Assembly: GCF_902497555.1 (NCBI RefSeq) | Contig: NZ_CABVGP010000003.1 | Location: 682,001-746,000, forward strand | DNA: 64,000 nt | Reading direction: 5' to 3' | Origin: Amycolatopsis camponoti | GTDB taxonomy: Bacteria; Actinomycetota; Actinomycetes; Mycobacteriales; Pseudonocardiaceae | Part shown: in pieces, positions 15,040-25,847 of the stretch | How positions within the stretch are numbered: position 1 is the stretch's first letter | Layout of the letters: each line of letters starts with the position of its first letter | Made by a program: the position numbers and the translations under genes | The notes under the pieces: model-generated | Database searches by the model: none | Told to the model about the DNA's origin: nothing | Seen by the model: the letters and a program-made list of their open reading frames with translations, nothing else

Positions 15040-17487
15040 TCACTCACCGATGGATGTGGCGTCGACCGCACGCCCGCGCGTCGCCGCCCAGGCGGGGACG
15101 AGGATCGCGACGAGCGAGAGGACCACGGCGATCGCCAGCACCACCAGGTAGATCGCCAGTGGACCGGACGGCAGCACCGATCCGCTCACCACCAGGCAGA
15201 ACGGCACGATCGAGCCCGCCGCGACGAGCGTCCCGAGCAGGACCGCGATGGTCGCGATCAGCCCGCCTTCGACGCCGGCCATCCGCAGCACCTGGCCGCG
15301 GGTGAACCCGCTGAGCCGCTGCAGCCCGAACTCCCGGCGCCGCTTGGCCGTCGCCATCACGAGCGTGTTCACGACCGAAATCACGGTGTACGCGATGATC
15401 ATCCCGACGAGCAGGTAGTTGACCCACGCGCCGATCTCGTTGCCCTTCGCGTGCGCCGCGATGAGCGCGTCCCGGTCGCCGACAGCCACCGGCAACCCGG
15501 CTGTCGCCTCGCGAAGCCGCGAAGTCAGGGTCGCCGTGTCGACGCCTTCGCCCGCCCGCACCAGCAGCTGCGGCGCGAGCCCGAGCGTCGTGTGCGGAGC
15601 CAGCAGTGACGCCGGCAGCACGAGCCGTTCGAACCCGGCGCGCTGGCTCACCACGGCGGCCACCCGCACGTCCACCCGCGCGCCGTCGCCGAGCCGCAGC
15701 GACAGCGTGTCGCCGACGTGGCGGCCGAGCTTCTCCGGTACCTCGACGGCGTTCCCGGTCAGCTCGCTGACGCCGAGCGCGGGCCAGCCGTCGTCACCGG
15801 ACGTCGAATCGAACGGCTTCTCGACGAACACCGTGCTGGTGACGTACTCCGACGCACTGGCGACGCCCGGGACCGCGGCGACCCGGCCGAGCACCGACGG
15901 GTCCAGCCCGCCCGGCCCGGCGACGACCGCGTCCGCCCGCAGGTCCTCGGTGTACGCCTGGTTCGAGACGGCTTCCTGGGTGGTCTGCAGGTAGATGTTG
16001 GCGGTCGCGATGCCGACCGCGAGCATGATCGGGGTGACCGCGCCCGCCGTCCGGACCGCGCCGACGCGGGTGTTGAGCAGCGCGACCCGGCCGGTGACGC
16101 CGCTGAGGGCCCGGACCGGCCAGCTCAGCAGCATCGCCGTCACCTTGGTGACGCCGGGGCTGATCGCCGCGAGCCCGAACGCCCACAGCATCACCGCGGG
16201 GCCGGCCGTGCTGGCCGCGACCGGGCCGGTCATCACGGCGACCGTGACGATGGCCAGCGCCGTCCCGCCCGCGAAGCACAGGATCGCGGTGATCACCCGG
16301 ATCGGCGTCAGCCAGCGCCGTTCGACCGCAGCTTCCGCCAGTGCCTCGGTCGGCCGGACCTTCGAGGCACGCCGGCCGGCGACGAAGGACGCGGCGATGA
16401 CGGCCAGCAGCGACGCGCCCGCGGCGACCGTCGCCGGGAGCCAGCCCTGCTCGTACTCCAGCACGTCCGGCACGACGTGGTGGGCCGCGAGCTCGCCGAA
16501 CAGCCAGTTCCCGAGCACCGGGCCGAGCGCGACCGCGACGGCGACCGCCAGGACGCCGACGACCAGCGCCTCGCCGAGCACCATCCGCCGCAGCTGGCGC
16601 GGGGTCGTGCCGATCGCCCGCAGCAGCGCGAGTTCGCGCAGGCGCTGCTGGGTCGACAACGTGAGCGTGCCCGCGACGACGAACACCATGACCATCGCCG
16701 ACAGCCCGCCCGAGACGGCGGCCAGCACGATCAGGTTCTCGCCGCTCTTGGTCACCTCGGGGAACTCCAGGGCACCGCGGTCGGCGCCGGTCGTCACGAC
16801 CCCGGCGTCCCCGACCACCGCCGACACCGTGGCGACGTCACCGCCGAAGACGCCGATCGCGTCGAACTGCCCAGGGTGTCCCGAGAGCCTTTCCGCGTCC
16901 GAAGCCGCGAAGAACAGCGCCGACTCCCGCATGGACCGGGGCGCCTTCGCGACGCCGGACACGCGGTACTGAGCGATGGTGCCGTGCGCCGCGACGGGCA
17001 GAGTGGTTCCGGCGGCGATCCCCATGTCGGCGTCAACAACCACTTCACCCGGCTTCGGCGCTTCGCCCGTCAACGCGTACGGCGTCAGCGCGGCGGAATC
17101 CCACGCGTGCCCGAGCGCGCTCGCCGTGCCGAGCTGCACCGGGAAGCTGACTTCGCCGACGACGTTCGTGACGCCGGGGACCGCGCGCAGGCGGCCGGCC
17201 AAAGCCGCGTCGACACGGACGCGCTCGGGCAGCGTCGCGTTCTTGACCTTGTGCTTGTCCTCGGGGTCGAGGGTCGCCGGGTCCTCTTCGGGCACCGCAA
17301 GCGTTTGCTGCCCGCCGACGACGATCGGCGCCGCGGCCAGCCGCTGCACCGGCGTCTCGGACCGGATGCCGGTCTCCATCAGGCCACCGCACGCCGAGAC
17401 GATCAGCGCGCCGAAGAACACGGCGACGAACGTCGCCAGGAAGCCGCCCTTGCGCAGGCGCAGCGTCCGCATCGCGAGCTTGAACAT
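15040..17487 (-). CDS. FtsX-like (MacB-type) ABC transporter permease
   Basis: 815-residue membrane protein with two FtsX domains. An N-terminal helix (FLATFVAVFFGALIVSACGG) is followed by a large extracytoplasmic domain, then three to four helices around residues 250-400. A second set of helices comes in the middle, a second extracytoplasmic domain follows, and the final helices are at the C-terminus (LLVGMIIAYTVISVVNTLVM). It forms a type VII (mechanotransmission or peptide/lipid export) ABC system with the ATPase gene. ATG 17487 overlaps the ATPase stop (TGATG). No two-component system is adjacent, so the substrate is unknown. Confidence 0.9.
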   Translation of the reverse strand: MFKLAMRTLRLRKGGFLATFVAVFFGALIVSACGGLMETGIRSETPVQRLAAAPIVVGGQQTLAVPEEDPATLDPEDKHKVKNATLPERVRVDAALAGRLRAVPGVTNVVGEVSFPVQLGTASALGHAWDSAALTPYALTGEAPKPGEVVVDADMGIAAGTTLPVAAHGTIAQYRVSGVAKAPRSMRESALFFAASDAERLSGHPGQFDAIGVFGGDVATVSAVVGDAGVVTTGADRGALEFPEVTKSGENLIVLAAVSGGLSAMVMVFVVAGTLTLSTQQRLRELALLRAIGTTPRQLRRMVLGEALVVGVLAVAVAVALGPVLGNWLFGELAAHHVVPDVLEYEQGWLPATVAAGASLLAVIAASFVAGRRASKVRPTEALAEAAVERRWLTPIRVITAILCFAGGTALAIVTVAVMTGPVAASTAGPAVMLWAFGLAAISPGVTKVTAMLLSWPVRALSGVTGRVALLNTRVGAVRTAGAVTPIMLAVGIATANIYLQTTQEAVSNQAYTEDLRADAVVAGPGGLDPSVLGRVAAVPGVASASEYVTSTVFVEKPFDSTSGDDGWPALGVSELTGNAVEVPEKLGRHVGDTLSLRLGDGARVDVRVAAVVSQRAGFERLVLPASLLAPHTTLGLAPQLLVRAGEGVDTATLTSRLREATAGLPVAVGDRDALIAAHAKGNEIGAWVNYLLVGMIIAYTVISVVNTLVMATAKRRREFGLQRLSGFTRGQVLRMAGVEGGLIATIAVLLGTLVAAGSIVPFCLVVSGSVLPSGPLAIYLVVLAIAVVLSLVAILVPAWAATRGRAVDATSIGE

Positions 17488-18221
17488 CACGCCGTCACCC
17501 GGTCCCACGCCCCGAGGTGGGTCATCCGCTCGGCGACGGCTTCCGCGGTCGGCCGTGCGAGCCGCCCGGCGATCCGGCCGTCGGCCAGGAACACGACTTC
17601 GTCGGCGTAGGAGGCGGCGACCGGGTCGTGCGTCACCATGATCACCGTCTGGCCCGACGTCCGGACGGAGTCGCGCAGCAGGCCGAGCACGTCGGCGGCC
17701 GTGCGGGTGTCGAGCGCGCCGGTCGGCTCGTCGGCGAACAGCACGGCCGGGTCGGTGACCAGGGCCCGCGCGATCGCGACGCGCTGCTGCTGCCCGCCGG
17801 AGAGCTGCCCGGGCAGGTGCTTGCGACGCCCGTCGAGCCCGACGTGCGAGAGGATCCGCGCCACGAGCCGCTTGTCCGGGCGCTTCCCGGCCAGCTGCAG
17901 CGGCAGCACGACGTTCTGCTCGACGGTCAGCGCCGAGAGCAGGTTGAACGCCTGGAAGACGAACCCGACGCGGTCGCGGCGCAGCTTCGTCAGGTACGTC
18001 TCGCTCTTGCCGTCGAGATCCTGGCCGTCGAGCACGACGCGGCCCGACGTCGGCCGGTCGAGCCCGGCCGCGCAGTGCAGGAACGTGCTCTTGCCCGACC
18101 CGGACGGGCCCATCACCGCGGTGAAGCCGCCGCGCGGGAACGAGATCGAGACCCCGTCCAGCGCGACCACGCCGTCGTACTCCTTGCGCACGGCCTCGAG
18201 CCGCACCGCCTCATTCGTCAT
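17487..18221 (-). CDS. ABC transporter ATP-binding protein (LolD/MacB-like)
   Basis: 244-residue ATPase. Walker A is GPSGSGKST (about residues 39-47), the Q-loop region is [11 protein letters not shown], the signature is [15 protein letters not shown], Walker B is [11 protein letters not shown] and the switch is VTHDP. This is the MacB/LolD/SalX subfamily that pairs with FtsX-type permeases, and the partner overlaps its stop codon. It would power export or signalling by the neighbouring permease, possibly resistance to membrane-active peptides; that last role is inferred. Confidence 0.93.
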   Translation of the reverse strand: MTNEAVRLEAVRKEYDGVVALDGVSISFPRGGFTAVMGPSGSGKSTFLHCAAGLDRPTSGRVVLDGQDLDGKSETYLTKLRRDRVGFVFQAFNLLSALTVEQNVVLPLQLAGKRPDKRLVARILSHVGLDGRRKHLPGQLSGGQQQRVAIARALVTDPAVLFADEPTGALDTRTAADVLGLLRDSVRTSGQTVIMVTHDPVAASYADEVVFLADGRIAGRLARPTAEAVAERMTHLGAWDRVTA

Positions 18222-18298
18222 GCCGAGAACGCTAGGGAGACAGCCCTTCGATCGCCCTGGTGCGCACGCGCGTCTTCGGGGTAGGGACAGCCCTACTC

Positions 18299-18388
18299 AG
18301 AGGCTTATCCTGGTTAGGCGCCGCACCCCCGCGCAGACCCTCGACCAGCCCGGAAGTCATGCGGCGGCCGACGGCTGGATAAGCCTCT
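18299..18388. repeat. Separated 12-bp inverted repeat
   Basis: AGAGGCTTATCC (18299-18310) is repeated as its exact complement at 18377-18388, 66 nt apart. It lies in the gap between the ABC ATPase gene and the 3' end of the SDR gene. It could close a long hairpin acting as a terminator for the SDR transcript. No transposase or target duplication is visible. Confidence 0.45.
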
Positions 18389-19155
18389 CAGGTGCGGCCC
18401 TTGCCGCCGAAGCCGCCGCTGATCCGGCGCAGCACCGCGCGCGGCAGCAGCCCGCCGATCGCGACGACGGCCTTGTACTGCAGGCTCGGCACCGAGATCA
18501 CCTTGCCGCGGCGCAGGTCCGCGAGCGCTTCGCCGACCACCTGTTCGACACCCAGCCAGGCGATTTTCGGGCCGGGCTTGCCGATGCCGGCCCGCTGGTG
18601 GAACTCGGTCGCGGTGAACCCGGGGCAGAGCGCCATCATCCGGACGCCCTTCGGCAGCGACGCGGCGATGCCTTCGGTGAACGACGTGACCCAGTTCTTG
18701 CTGGCGGTGTACGTCGAACCGCGGCCGCTGAAGAACCCCGCGACGCTGCTGACCTGGATGATCTCGCCGTGCCCGCGCTCGATCATGCCGGGCAGCACGG
18801 CCCGGGTCAGCCTCAGCACGGCCGTGACGTTGACGTCGAGCTGGCGTTGCAGCGCGTCGGGCGGGATCGTCCAGAAGTCGCCGTTCAGGCCGAACCCGGC
18901 GTTGTTCACCAGCAGGTCGACCGGCCCGGCGGCGAGCCGCTCCTCGACCGCCGTCCGTCCGTCCACTTCGGACAGGTCGGCGGGCAGCACCTCGACGGCG
19001 ACGCCGTGCTTTCCCCGCAGCTCAGCGGCATAGGCCTCCAGGCGCTTGGTGTCGCGCGCGACGAGGACCAGGTCGTACTTCTCGGCGGCGAGCGTGCGCG
19101 CGAACTGCGCGCCGATGCCCGCGGTGGCACCGGTTATAAGAGCGGTGGTGGTCAT
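18388..19155 (-). CDS. Short-chain dehydrogenase/reductase
   Basis: 255-residue Rossmann-fold oxidoreductase of the classical SDR type: TGATAGIG cofactor motif (residues 8-15), NNAGFG, the catalytic Ser in VSSVAG, and YTASKNW carrying Tyr and Lys. It uses NAD(P)H and an unknown substrate. The C-terminus is longer than minimal SDRs and ends in a basic GGFGGKGRT tail. Its [23 protein letters not shown] opening is like actinobacterial fatty-acyl or ketone reductases, but this cannot be settled from sequence. Confidence 0.9.
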   Translation of the reverse strand: MTTTALITGATAGIGAQFARTLAAEKYDLVLVARDTKRLEAYAAELRGKHGVAVEVLPADLSEVDGRTAVEERLAAGPVDLLVNNAGFGLNGDFWTIPPDALQRQLDVNVTAVLRLTRAVLPGMIERGHGEIIQVSSVAGFFSGRGSTYTASKNWVTSFTEGIAASLPKGVRMMALCPGFTATEFHQRAGIGKPGPKIAWLGVEQVVGEALADLRRGKVISVPSLQYKAVVAIGGLLPRAVLRRISGGFGGKGRT

Positions 19156-19226
19156 GTGGGTGAACGATACCCACAGGTCAGAGCCTCCGGGTGCAGTCGT
19201 TTCCGCGTCGGGCTATCGTCCCGCCC

Positions 19227-19901
19227 ATGGGTAAGCACAGCAGGCGCAAGAGCGGCTACCTGCCCAGGGTCGCCGCCGGCGCGGCACCCGTGGCTCTCCT
19301 GTTCGCGGCCCCCGCGGTGGCACTCGCGGCCCCGGCCGAACTGACCCTGCCGATCGACCACCGGCACACCACGACGCTCGACAACGACGGCGACACGCTC
19401 TCCGCGAGCCGTCGCGACGTCGTCGTCAAACAGCTCGGGGACGCCCGGCTCGCGTCCGACCTCACGGAGGCCGTCGCCACCCGCGGCGACCGCGCGGGTG
19501 CTCTCGAGCGGGGACACCAGGGCGTCTGGCTCGCCAAGGGTGTCGACGTCCTGAGCGAGAACGCGGAGCAGCTCGACGCCGGGCTGTTCACGGGCGACCT
19601 CACCGGCGGGATCGCCGCGCGCCGGTCGTCCGGGCAAGCCGTCGACCTCGGGCAGCTGGGCGCGGTCGGCACGACGTCCGAGGTGCACGCCGTCGGCAGC
19701 TTCGCCGGCGACCTCGACGTGGGTCAGGCGCACGAGCTGGGCGGCCAGCTGGGCCCGGCCTCCGGCCTGGTCAAGACGACATCGGGCGCGTTCAGCGGCG
19801 ACCTCGGAGTGGACCACGTCGTCCACGTCCAAGGCGGCACGACGTCGATGCGCGGCACGCTGGCGGTCAGCGTGCTCGACCAGCCGGTGCTCGGCTTCTA
19901 G
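19227..19901 (+). CDS. Secreted protein of unknown function
   Basis: 224-residue protein beginning [11 protein letters not shown] basic N-terminus and a hydrophobic segment ([16 protein letters not shown]) form a clear signal peptide cleaved near residue 35. The mature part is acidic, lacks Cys, and repeats short blocks of the type [17 protein letters not shown] and FSGDLGVD, suggesting a weak internal repeat of beta-rich units. No family is recognised. ATG 19227 is favoured because it gives the signal peptide directly; a GTG at 19191 is an alternative. The 3' end overlaps the convergent next gene by 4 bp. Confidence 0.75.
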   Translation: MGKHSRRKSGYLPRVAAGAAPVALLFAAPAVALAAPAELTLPIDHRHTTTLDNDGDTLSASRRDVVVKQLGDARLASDLTEAVATRGDRAGALERGHQGVWLAKGVDVLSENAEQLDAGLFTGDLTGGIAARRSSGQAVDLGQLGAVGTTSEVHAVGSFAGDLDVGQAHELGGQLGPASGLVKTTSGAFSGDLGVDHVVHVQGGTTSMRGTLAVSVLDQPVLGF

Positions 19902-20662
19902 TTGTTCTGCGGGTCCGCGGGCGGCTGCTGCACCGGAATGCCGGCGGCCGGGGTCGGCGGGGTCGCCGGGGTACCGCCGACGGACGGGATGGGCGCGCTC
20001 GCCTGGTGGCGGCCCGCGTCGTAGTCCTCGTCGAACGGGTCGACGATGTCCGCGATCTCGCCCAGGTCCCGGAGCAGCCGCTCGAGCCGGGACGGGCCGG
20101 CGGTCGGGACGACGCTGGCGAGCACCCACTCGGCCTCGAGCCAGGCCACGCCGACGTCGCCGCCGAGCTGGTCCGCGGCGTCGACGAGCTCCTGGGTGAT
20201 CACCGCGCGGGCGCCGTCCGCGTCATCGGCGAAGGCGTAGCGCGAGCCGATCGGGCCGAGCATCTCGGGCATGTCGGCGCGCTGGAACGGCACGCTGGAC
20301 AGCCACATCTCGATCGGGATCCGGTGCTTCTTGTTGCAGCGCACGGCGACGACGACGGCCGGGATCTGGCCCTCGGACTCGATGTCGAAGATGAACACCG
20401 GACGGCGGCCGTCGGAGGTGAAGGTCGACCCCGCGACGACGTTCACGGCGGCATCCGCGCCGAAGTAGCCGATCGCGCCGTTGGCCCACTGCTGCGGCAG
20501 CCGTTCGTCCTCCTCGACGAACTGCCAGCCGCGCAACTGCGCCCAGCGCATGCGCTCGCGGTTGCGCGAGCCCTCCTTCGCCCGATCGGCAGCGAGCAGC
20601 CCGAGGCCCGCCACCAGGGCGACGGCCGCGATGACGAACCAGATCCACGCCGGAATACCCAC
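19898..20662 (-). CDS. Single-pass membrane protein of unknown function
   Basis: 254-residue protein. An N-terminal transmembrane helix (WIWFVIAAVALVAGLGLLA) is followed by a soluble domain with GWQFVEEDERLPQQW, VNVVAGSTF, GRRPVFIFDIES and IPIEMWLSSVPF. The tail is rich in Pro and Ala ([20 protein letters not shown]). The pattern is seen in conserved actinobacterial hypothetical proteins; no function is known. GTG 20662 is chosen because it places the helix at the start; the frame remains open upstream into the MarR remnant, which is not part of this gene. Confidence 0.75.
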   Translation of the reverse strand: MGIPAWIWFVIAAVALVAGLGLLAADRAKEGSRNRERMRWAQLRGWQFVEEDERLPQQWANGAIGYFGADAAVNVVAGSTFTSDGRRPVFIFDIESEGQIPAVVVAVRCNKKHRIPIEMWLSSVPFQRADMPEMLGPIGSRYAFADDADGARAVITQELVDAADQLGGDVGVAWLEAEWVLASVVPTAGPSRLERLLRDLGEIADIVDPFDEDYDAGRHQASAPIPSVGGTPATPPTPAAGIPVQQPPADPQNN

Positions 20663-20780
20663 GACGTGCAGGGTATCGCCTGCTACGCCGAAGAGATGAT
20701 CGCCGGTACCCGTGTCGCCGGGCCCGTTCGGACCAATTCCCCGTCCGCAAGTCGACAAGTCGCCTAATCCCGGGATTCGG

Positions 20781-20995
20781 CCAGAGCTTGAGGCAGGCGA
20801 AGAACGTGGCGCGGTCGACCTTTCCGAGCGGTTCGACCAGGTGCGCCCGCACGGCGCGGACGCGCACCGGCCGCGCCCGTCCTCGGTCAGGCGGGTGAGC
20901 ACACCGAAGTCCGGATCGGACAGTCCGGTCGCGGCGGCGACGTCTTCGGCGACGCGAGCCCGCACGGTGGCTTCCGCGGCACGCGCACCCCCGGA
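20781..20995 (-). pseudogene. Possible MarR-family regulator remnant (frameshifted)
   Basis: On the minus strand, VAEDVAAATGLSDPDFGVLTRL resembles the first helices of MarR regulators (typically ...ATGLSDADFAVL...). The reading then loses similarity, and the next frame continues with VRVRAVRAHLVEPLGKVDR, which resembles the wing/recognition region in altered form. No intact start, recognition helix or C-terminus is found. It lies between clpB and the membrane protein gene. The rest of 20663-21041 shows no other gene. The similarity is judged by eye. Confidence 0.4.
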
Positions 20996-21041
20996 GAAGG
21001 CGCCGAAGTGGCCATCCGGCTGGCCACTGTGGACGAAAACG

Positions 21042-21082
21042 GGCCAACCGGCGCCGTCTGGGAAGACGAGCGCCGGTTGGCC
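21042..21082 (-). terminator. clpB transcription terminator
   Basis: A perfect 13-bp stem (GGCCAACCGGCGC and complement) encloses a second 5-bp stem (CGTCT/AGACG). It begins 8 nt after the clpB stop codon in the direction of transcription. No T-tract is present. Confidence 0.8.
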
Positions 21083-21089
21083 TGGTGAA

Positions 21090-23684
<2,595 letters not shown>

Positions 23685-23764
23685 CCCTCACCTCATGCTC
23701 GATACACCAAAAGTCGTGGTGGCAGGCCTGACCGTGACCTGACACTATCCCTAACGCACGAAAA

Positions 23765-23785
23765 CTTGAGTCTGTTCCGCTCAAC
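23765..23785 (-). promoter_or_regulatory. HAIR element (HspR site) upstream of clpB
   Basis: On the plus strand CTTGAGT-N7-GCTCAAC, matching the HspR consensus CTTGAGT-N7-ACTCAAG in 12 of 14 positions. It lies about 80 bp upstream of the clpB start and overlaps the stop codon of the MFS gene. HspR is known to repress clpB through such sites in Streptomyces. Confidence 0.75.
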
Positions 23786-24968
23786 TCTGACCGGGTGCGA
23801 CGGCGTCCGCCGGCAACCGCGAGCCGAGCATCCCCAGCCCGGCCACGGCAAGACCGGCACACGCCCCGACCAGCACCCAGGGTAACCAGTCGGCAACCGA
23901 GAACAACGCCACCACGGCGGGCGCGAGGACCTGCGCCACGGTGAACGCGTACTGGTACGCAGCGAGATAACGCCCACGGGCCACCGGAGGTGCCGCGGCT
24001 TCGGCGAGAGCACCCGAACGCGGCCCGAAGACCAGGTCACCGGCGGCGAAGATCAGCGTCGAGACCAGCAAGTACGCCACCCGCCACCCCTCGGGCACGA
24101 GCAGCACGCCGAGGCTGACCAGGCACCACGCGGCGAACAGCGCCGAGCCCGCGCGCATCGCCGTGATCCGGCTCAGGTGGGCGGTGAGCCGCAGCGCGAG
24201 CGTGCCGCCGACGCTCGTCAGCACGGTCAGCAGCGCGAGGATCGCCCCGGGCAGCCAGGCCGGGCCGTGCAGCCGGTCGAGCACGAACACCGGCGTGCCG
24301 ATCAGGAAGAAGTCGAGCGAAAGCCCGAAGAGGCCACTGAAGAGGATCAAGGCGAGGTACGGGCGGTCGCGCAGCACCCGGGCCGACCGCTCGCCGTCCT
24401 GACGGTGCGGTCGCGCCGACTGGACGAACACGGCGAGGATCGCGGCGGCCACGACGAACGTCGCGACGTCGAGGACGAGCAAGATCGGGTAGCCGCCCGC
24501 CCCGCGCCACGTCAGCACCGTCCCCGCGACGAGACCACCGAGGCCGAAGCAGCCGGCCCGCACCATCCCCACCTCGGCGAACGGCCGATCCTTCGGGACG
24601 TCGCCCGCGACGTCGGCGATGAGCACGAACAGGGAGCTGTAGAACAGCTGCTGGCCGGTGGAGAGCAGGACGGCGGCGACCACGACCGGGCCCACGCCGT
24701 CGGCGAGCAGGTACGCGCCCGCGCCGGCGGCCTGCAGCAACTGTGCCCCGATGACGACGACGCGCGGCCCGACGCGGTCCACGAGACGGCCGGCCAGCGG
24801 CGGCACGAAGAGCCCGCCGACGGTTCCGAGCGTGACGGCCGTGCCCGCCACCGCGAGCGGCACGCCGACCACCTGCGTCACGTAGACCAGCGCCAAGGGG
24901 AGGACCAGACCTGAGCCGAAGTTGTCGATCCCCAGCGCGCACAGCAGTGCGACCCGGCTACGCGTCAC
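23781..24968 (-). CDS. MFS transporter
   Basis: 395-residue major facilitator with about twelve transmembrane helices in two halves. The motif-A-like loop is PPLAGRLVDRVGPRVVV (about residues 56-72). Charged cytoplasmic loop sequence (SARPHRQDGERSARVLRDRP) separates the halves. It is probably a proton-driven drug or metabolite exporter; the substrate is unknown. The GTG start at 24968 is near the divergent end of the MarR gene region. Its 3' end overlaps the clpB HAIR element. Confidence 0.88.
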   Translation of the reverse strand: MTRSRVALLCALGIDNFGSGLVLPLALVYVTQVVGVPLAVAGTAVTLGTVGGLFVPPLAGRLVDRVGPRVVVIGAQLLQAAGAGAYLLADGVGPVVVAAVLLSTGQQLFYSSLFVLIADVAGDVPKDRPFAEVGMVRAGCFGLGGLVAGTVLTWRGAGGYPILLVLDVATFVVAAAILAVFVQSARPHRQDGERSARVLRDRPYLALILFSGLFGLSLDFFLIGTPVFVLDRLHGPAWLPGAILALLTVLTSVGGTLALRLTAHLSRITAMRAGSALFAAWCLVSLGVLLVPEGWRVAYLLVSTLIFAAGDLVFGPRSGALAEAAAPPVARGRYLAAYQYAFTVAQVLAPAVVALFSVADWLPWVLVGACAGLAVAGLGMLGSRLPADAVAPGQS

Positions 24969-25067
24969 CTGACGACGTTAACCCTGTGGCACACCGCCAG
25001 GTCAGGACCGAACGGACACTTTCCCGCGTGCAAAATGCAACTCCCGGTGTTACCGCTTGGCCAGGAG

Positions 25068-25553
25068 TCACTTGGTCGTGTCAGCCAGGTACGCGGCAGT
25101 GCCGAGCGCGCGGCGCAGGTCGGCGTTCATCTCCGCGAGCCGGCCGATGAGGTCGGTGACGCGCTCGTCGTCCCAGCCGCCGAGCGCCGTCTCCATGAAC
25201 TCCAGGTAGTTGGCCCGCCAGCGGGCGAGCTCCTCCCGGCCCTTCTCGGACACGCTCACCAGGGACGCACGGCCGTCTTCGGGCGCGGGACGGCGGTCGA
25301 CCAGCCCGGCGGCGGACAGCTGCGTGATCTGCCTGCTGACCACCGACAGGTCGACGAACCGGCGTTTGGCCAGCTCGGACGGCCTGGCTTCGCCGTTCTT
25401 CGCGAGGTCGGACAGCAGCATCGCGGCCGCCGGGTGCAACCCCGGCTGGTCCTGCCAGGCCTGCATGACCCAGGCGTGCTGAAGCTGCGACGCGGTCTTC
25501 AGCTCACGCATGAGCTCGACCCGGACATCGTCGTCGGTGTCGTCGAAGCCCAT
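25068..25553 (-). CDS. MarR-family transcriptional regulator
   Basis: 161-residue winged helix-turn-helix regulator: LHPAAAMLLSDLAKNGEARPSELAKRRFVDLSVVSRQITQL contains the helix-turn-helix (recognition part LSVVSRQITQLSAAGLV) and DRRPAPEDGRASLVSVSEKGRE is the wing. ATG 25553 is preceded by GGGAGGGG. It is divergent from the first flavohemoglobin-like gene. A good MarR-type dyad (25631-25647) and a hairpin (25699-25731) lie between them, so it may regulate itself and the globin genes. The MFS gene downstream on the same strand is another possible target. Confidence 0.9.
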   Translation of the reverse strand: MGFDDTDDDVRVELMRELKTASQLQHAWVMQAWQDQPGLHPAAAMLLSDLAKNGEARPSELAKRRFVDLSVVSRQITQLSAAGLVDRRPAPEDGRASLVSVSEKGREELARWRANYLEFMETALGGWDDERVTDLIGRLAEMNADLRRALGTAAYLADTTK

Positions 25554-25630
25554 CGGCCCCTCCCTGCTGCTGCACCGGGGCGCCGCCCCGGGCCGGGGGC
25601 TCCGCCACCCGGAACCCCCCAAGAGCTAAT

Positions 25631-25647
25631 ACTTGTGCAATACAAGT
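25631..25647. promoter_or_regulatory. MarR-type operator, ACTTGT-N5-ACAAGT
   Basis: Perfect 6-bp inverted arms around GCAAT, in an AT-rich patch 78 bp upstream of the MarR start. It is in the position expected for a repressor acting on the divergent MarR and flavohemoglobin promoters. Confidence 0.65.
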
Positions 25648-25698
25648 TTATTGGCAATCGCTTGCGCGAGCAAGGATCACCCCGGTGAGGTCGCCCAC

Positions 25699-25731
25699 GC
25701 TCCGACCGGGGGCAATACACCCGGTCGGAGC
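25699..25731. promoter_or_regulatory. Strong hairpin in leader of flavohemoglobin gene
   Basis: A perfect 12-bp stem (GCTCCGACCGGG and complement) has a 9-nt loop GGCAATACA. It lies 117 bp upstream of the first flavohemoglobin-like gene. It could be an attenuator, an operator or an RNA element in the 5' leader. No T-tract follows. The rest of 25554-25847 holds the MarR operator and no gene. Confidence 0.5.
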
Positions 25732-25847
25732 AACAATGCGGGCAAAAGGGCGCCCGGCGGCTACCCTGCGGACGGGCCGCGCGCGCGGTCCCGACGAGTG
25801 ACCGAGGTGCAAGCAGTGGCGATGGATCCAGGAGGCGGCCCCCACCC

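Noticed and set aside
15718..17610. 630-codon plus-strand frame
   Set aside because: Antisense to the FtsX-type permease. Composition is Arg/Asp/Gly-rich and no start context or domain is present.
18299..18388. Terminal inverted repeats of an insertion sequence
   Set aside because: The repeats are only 66 nt apart, enclose no transposase and lack target-site duplications.
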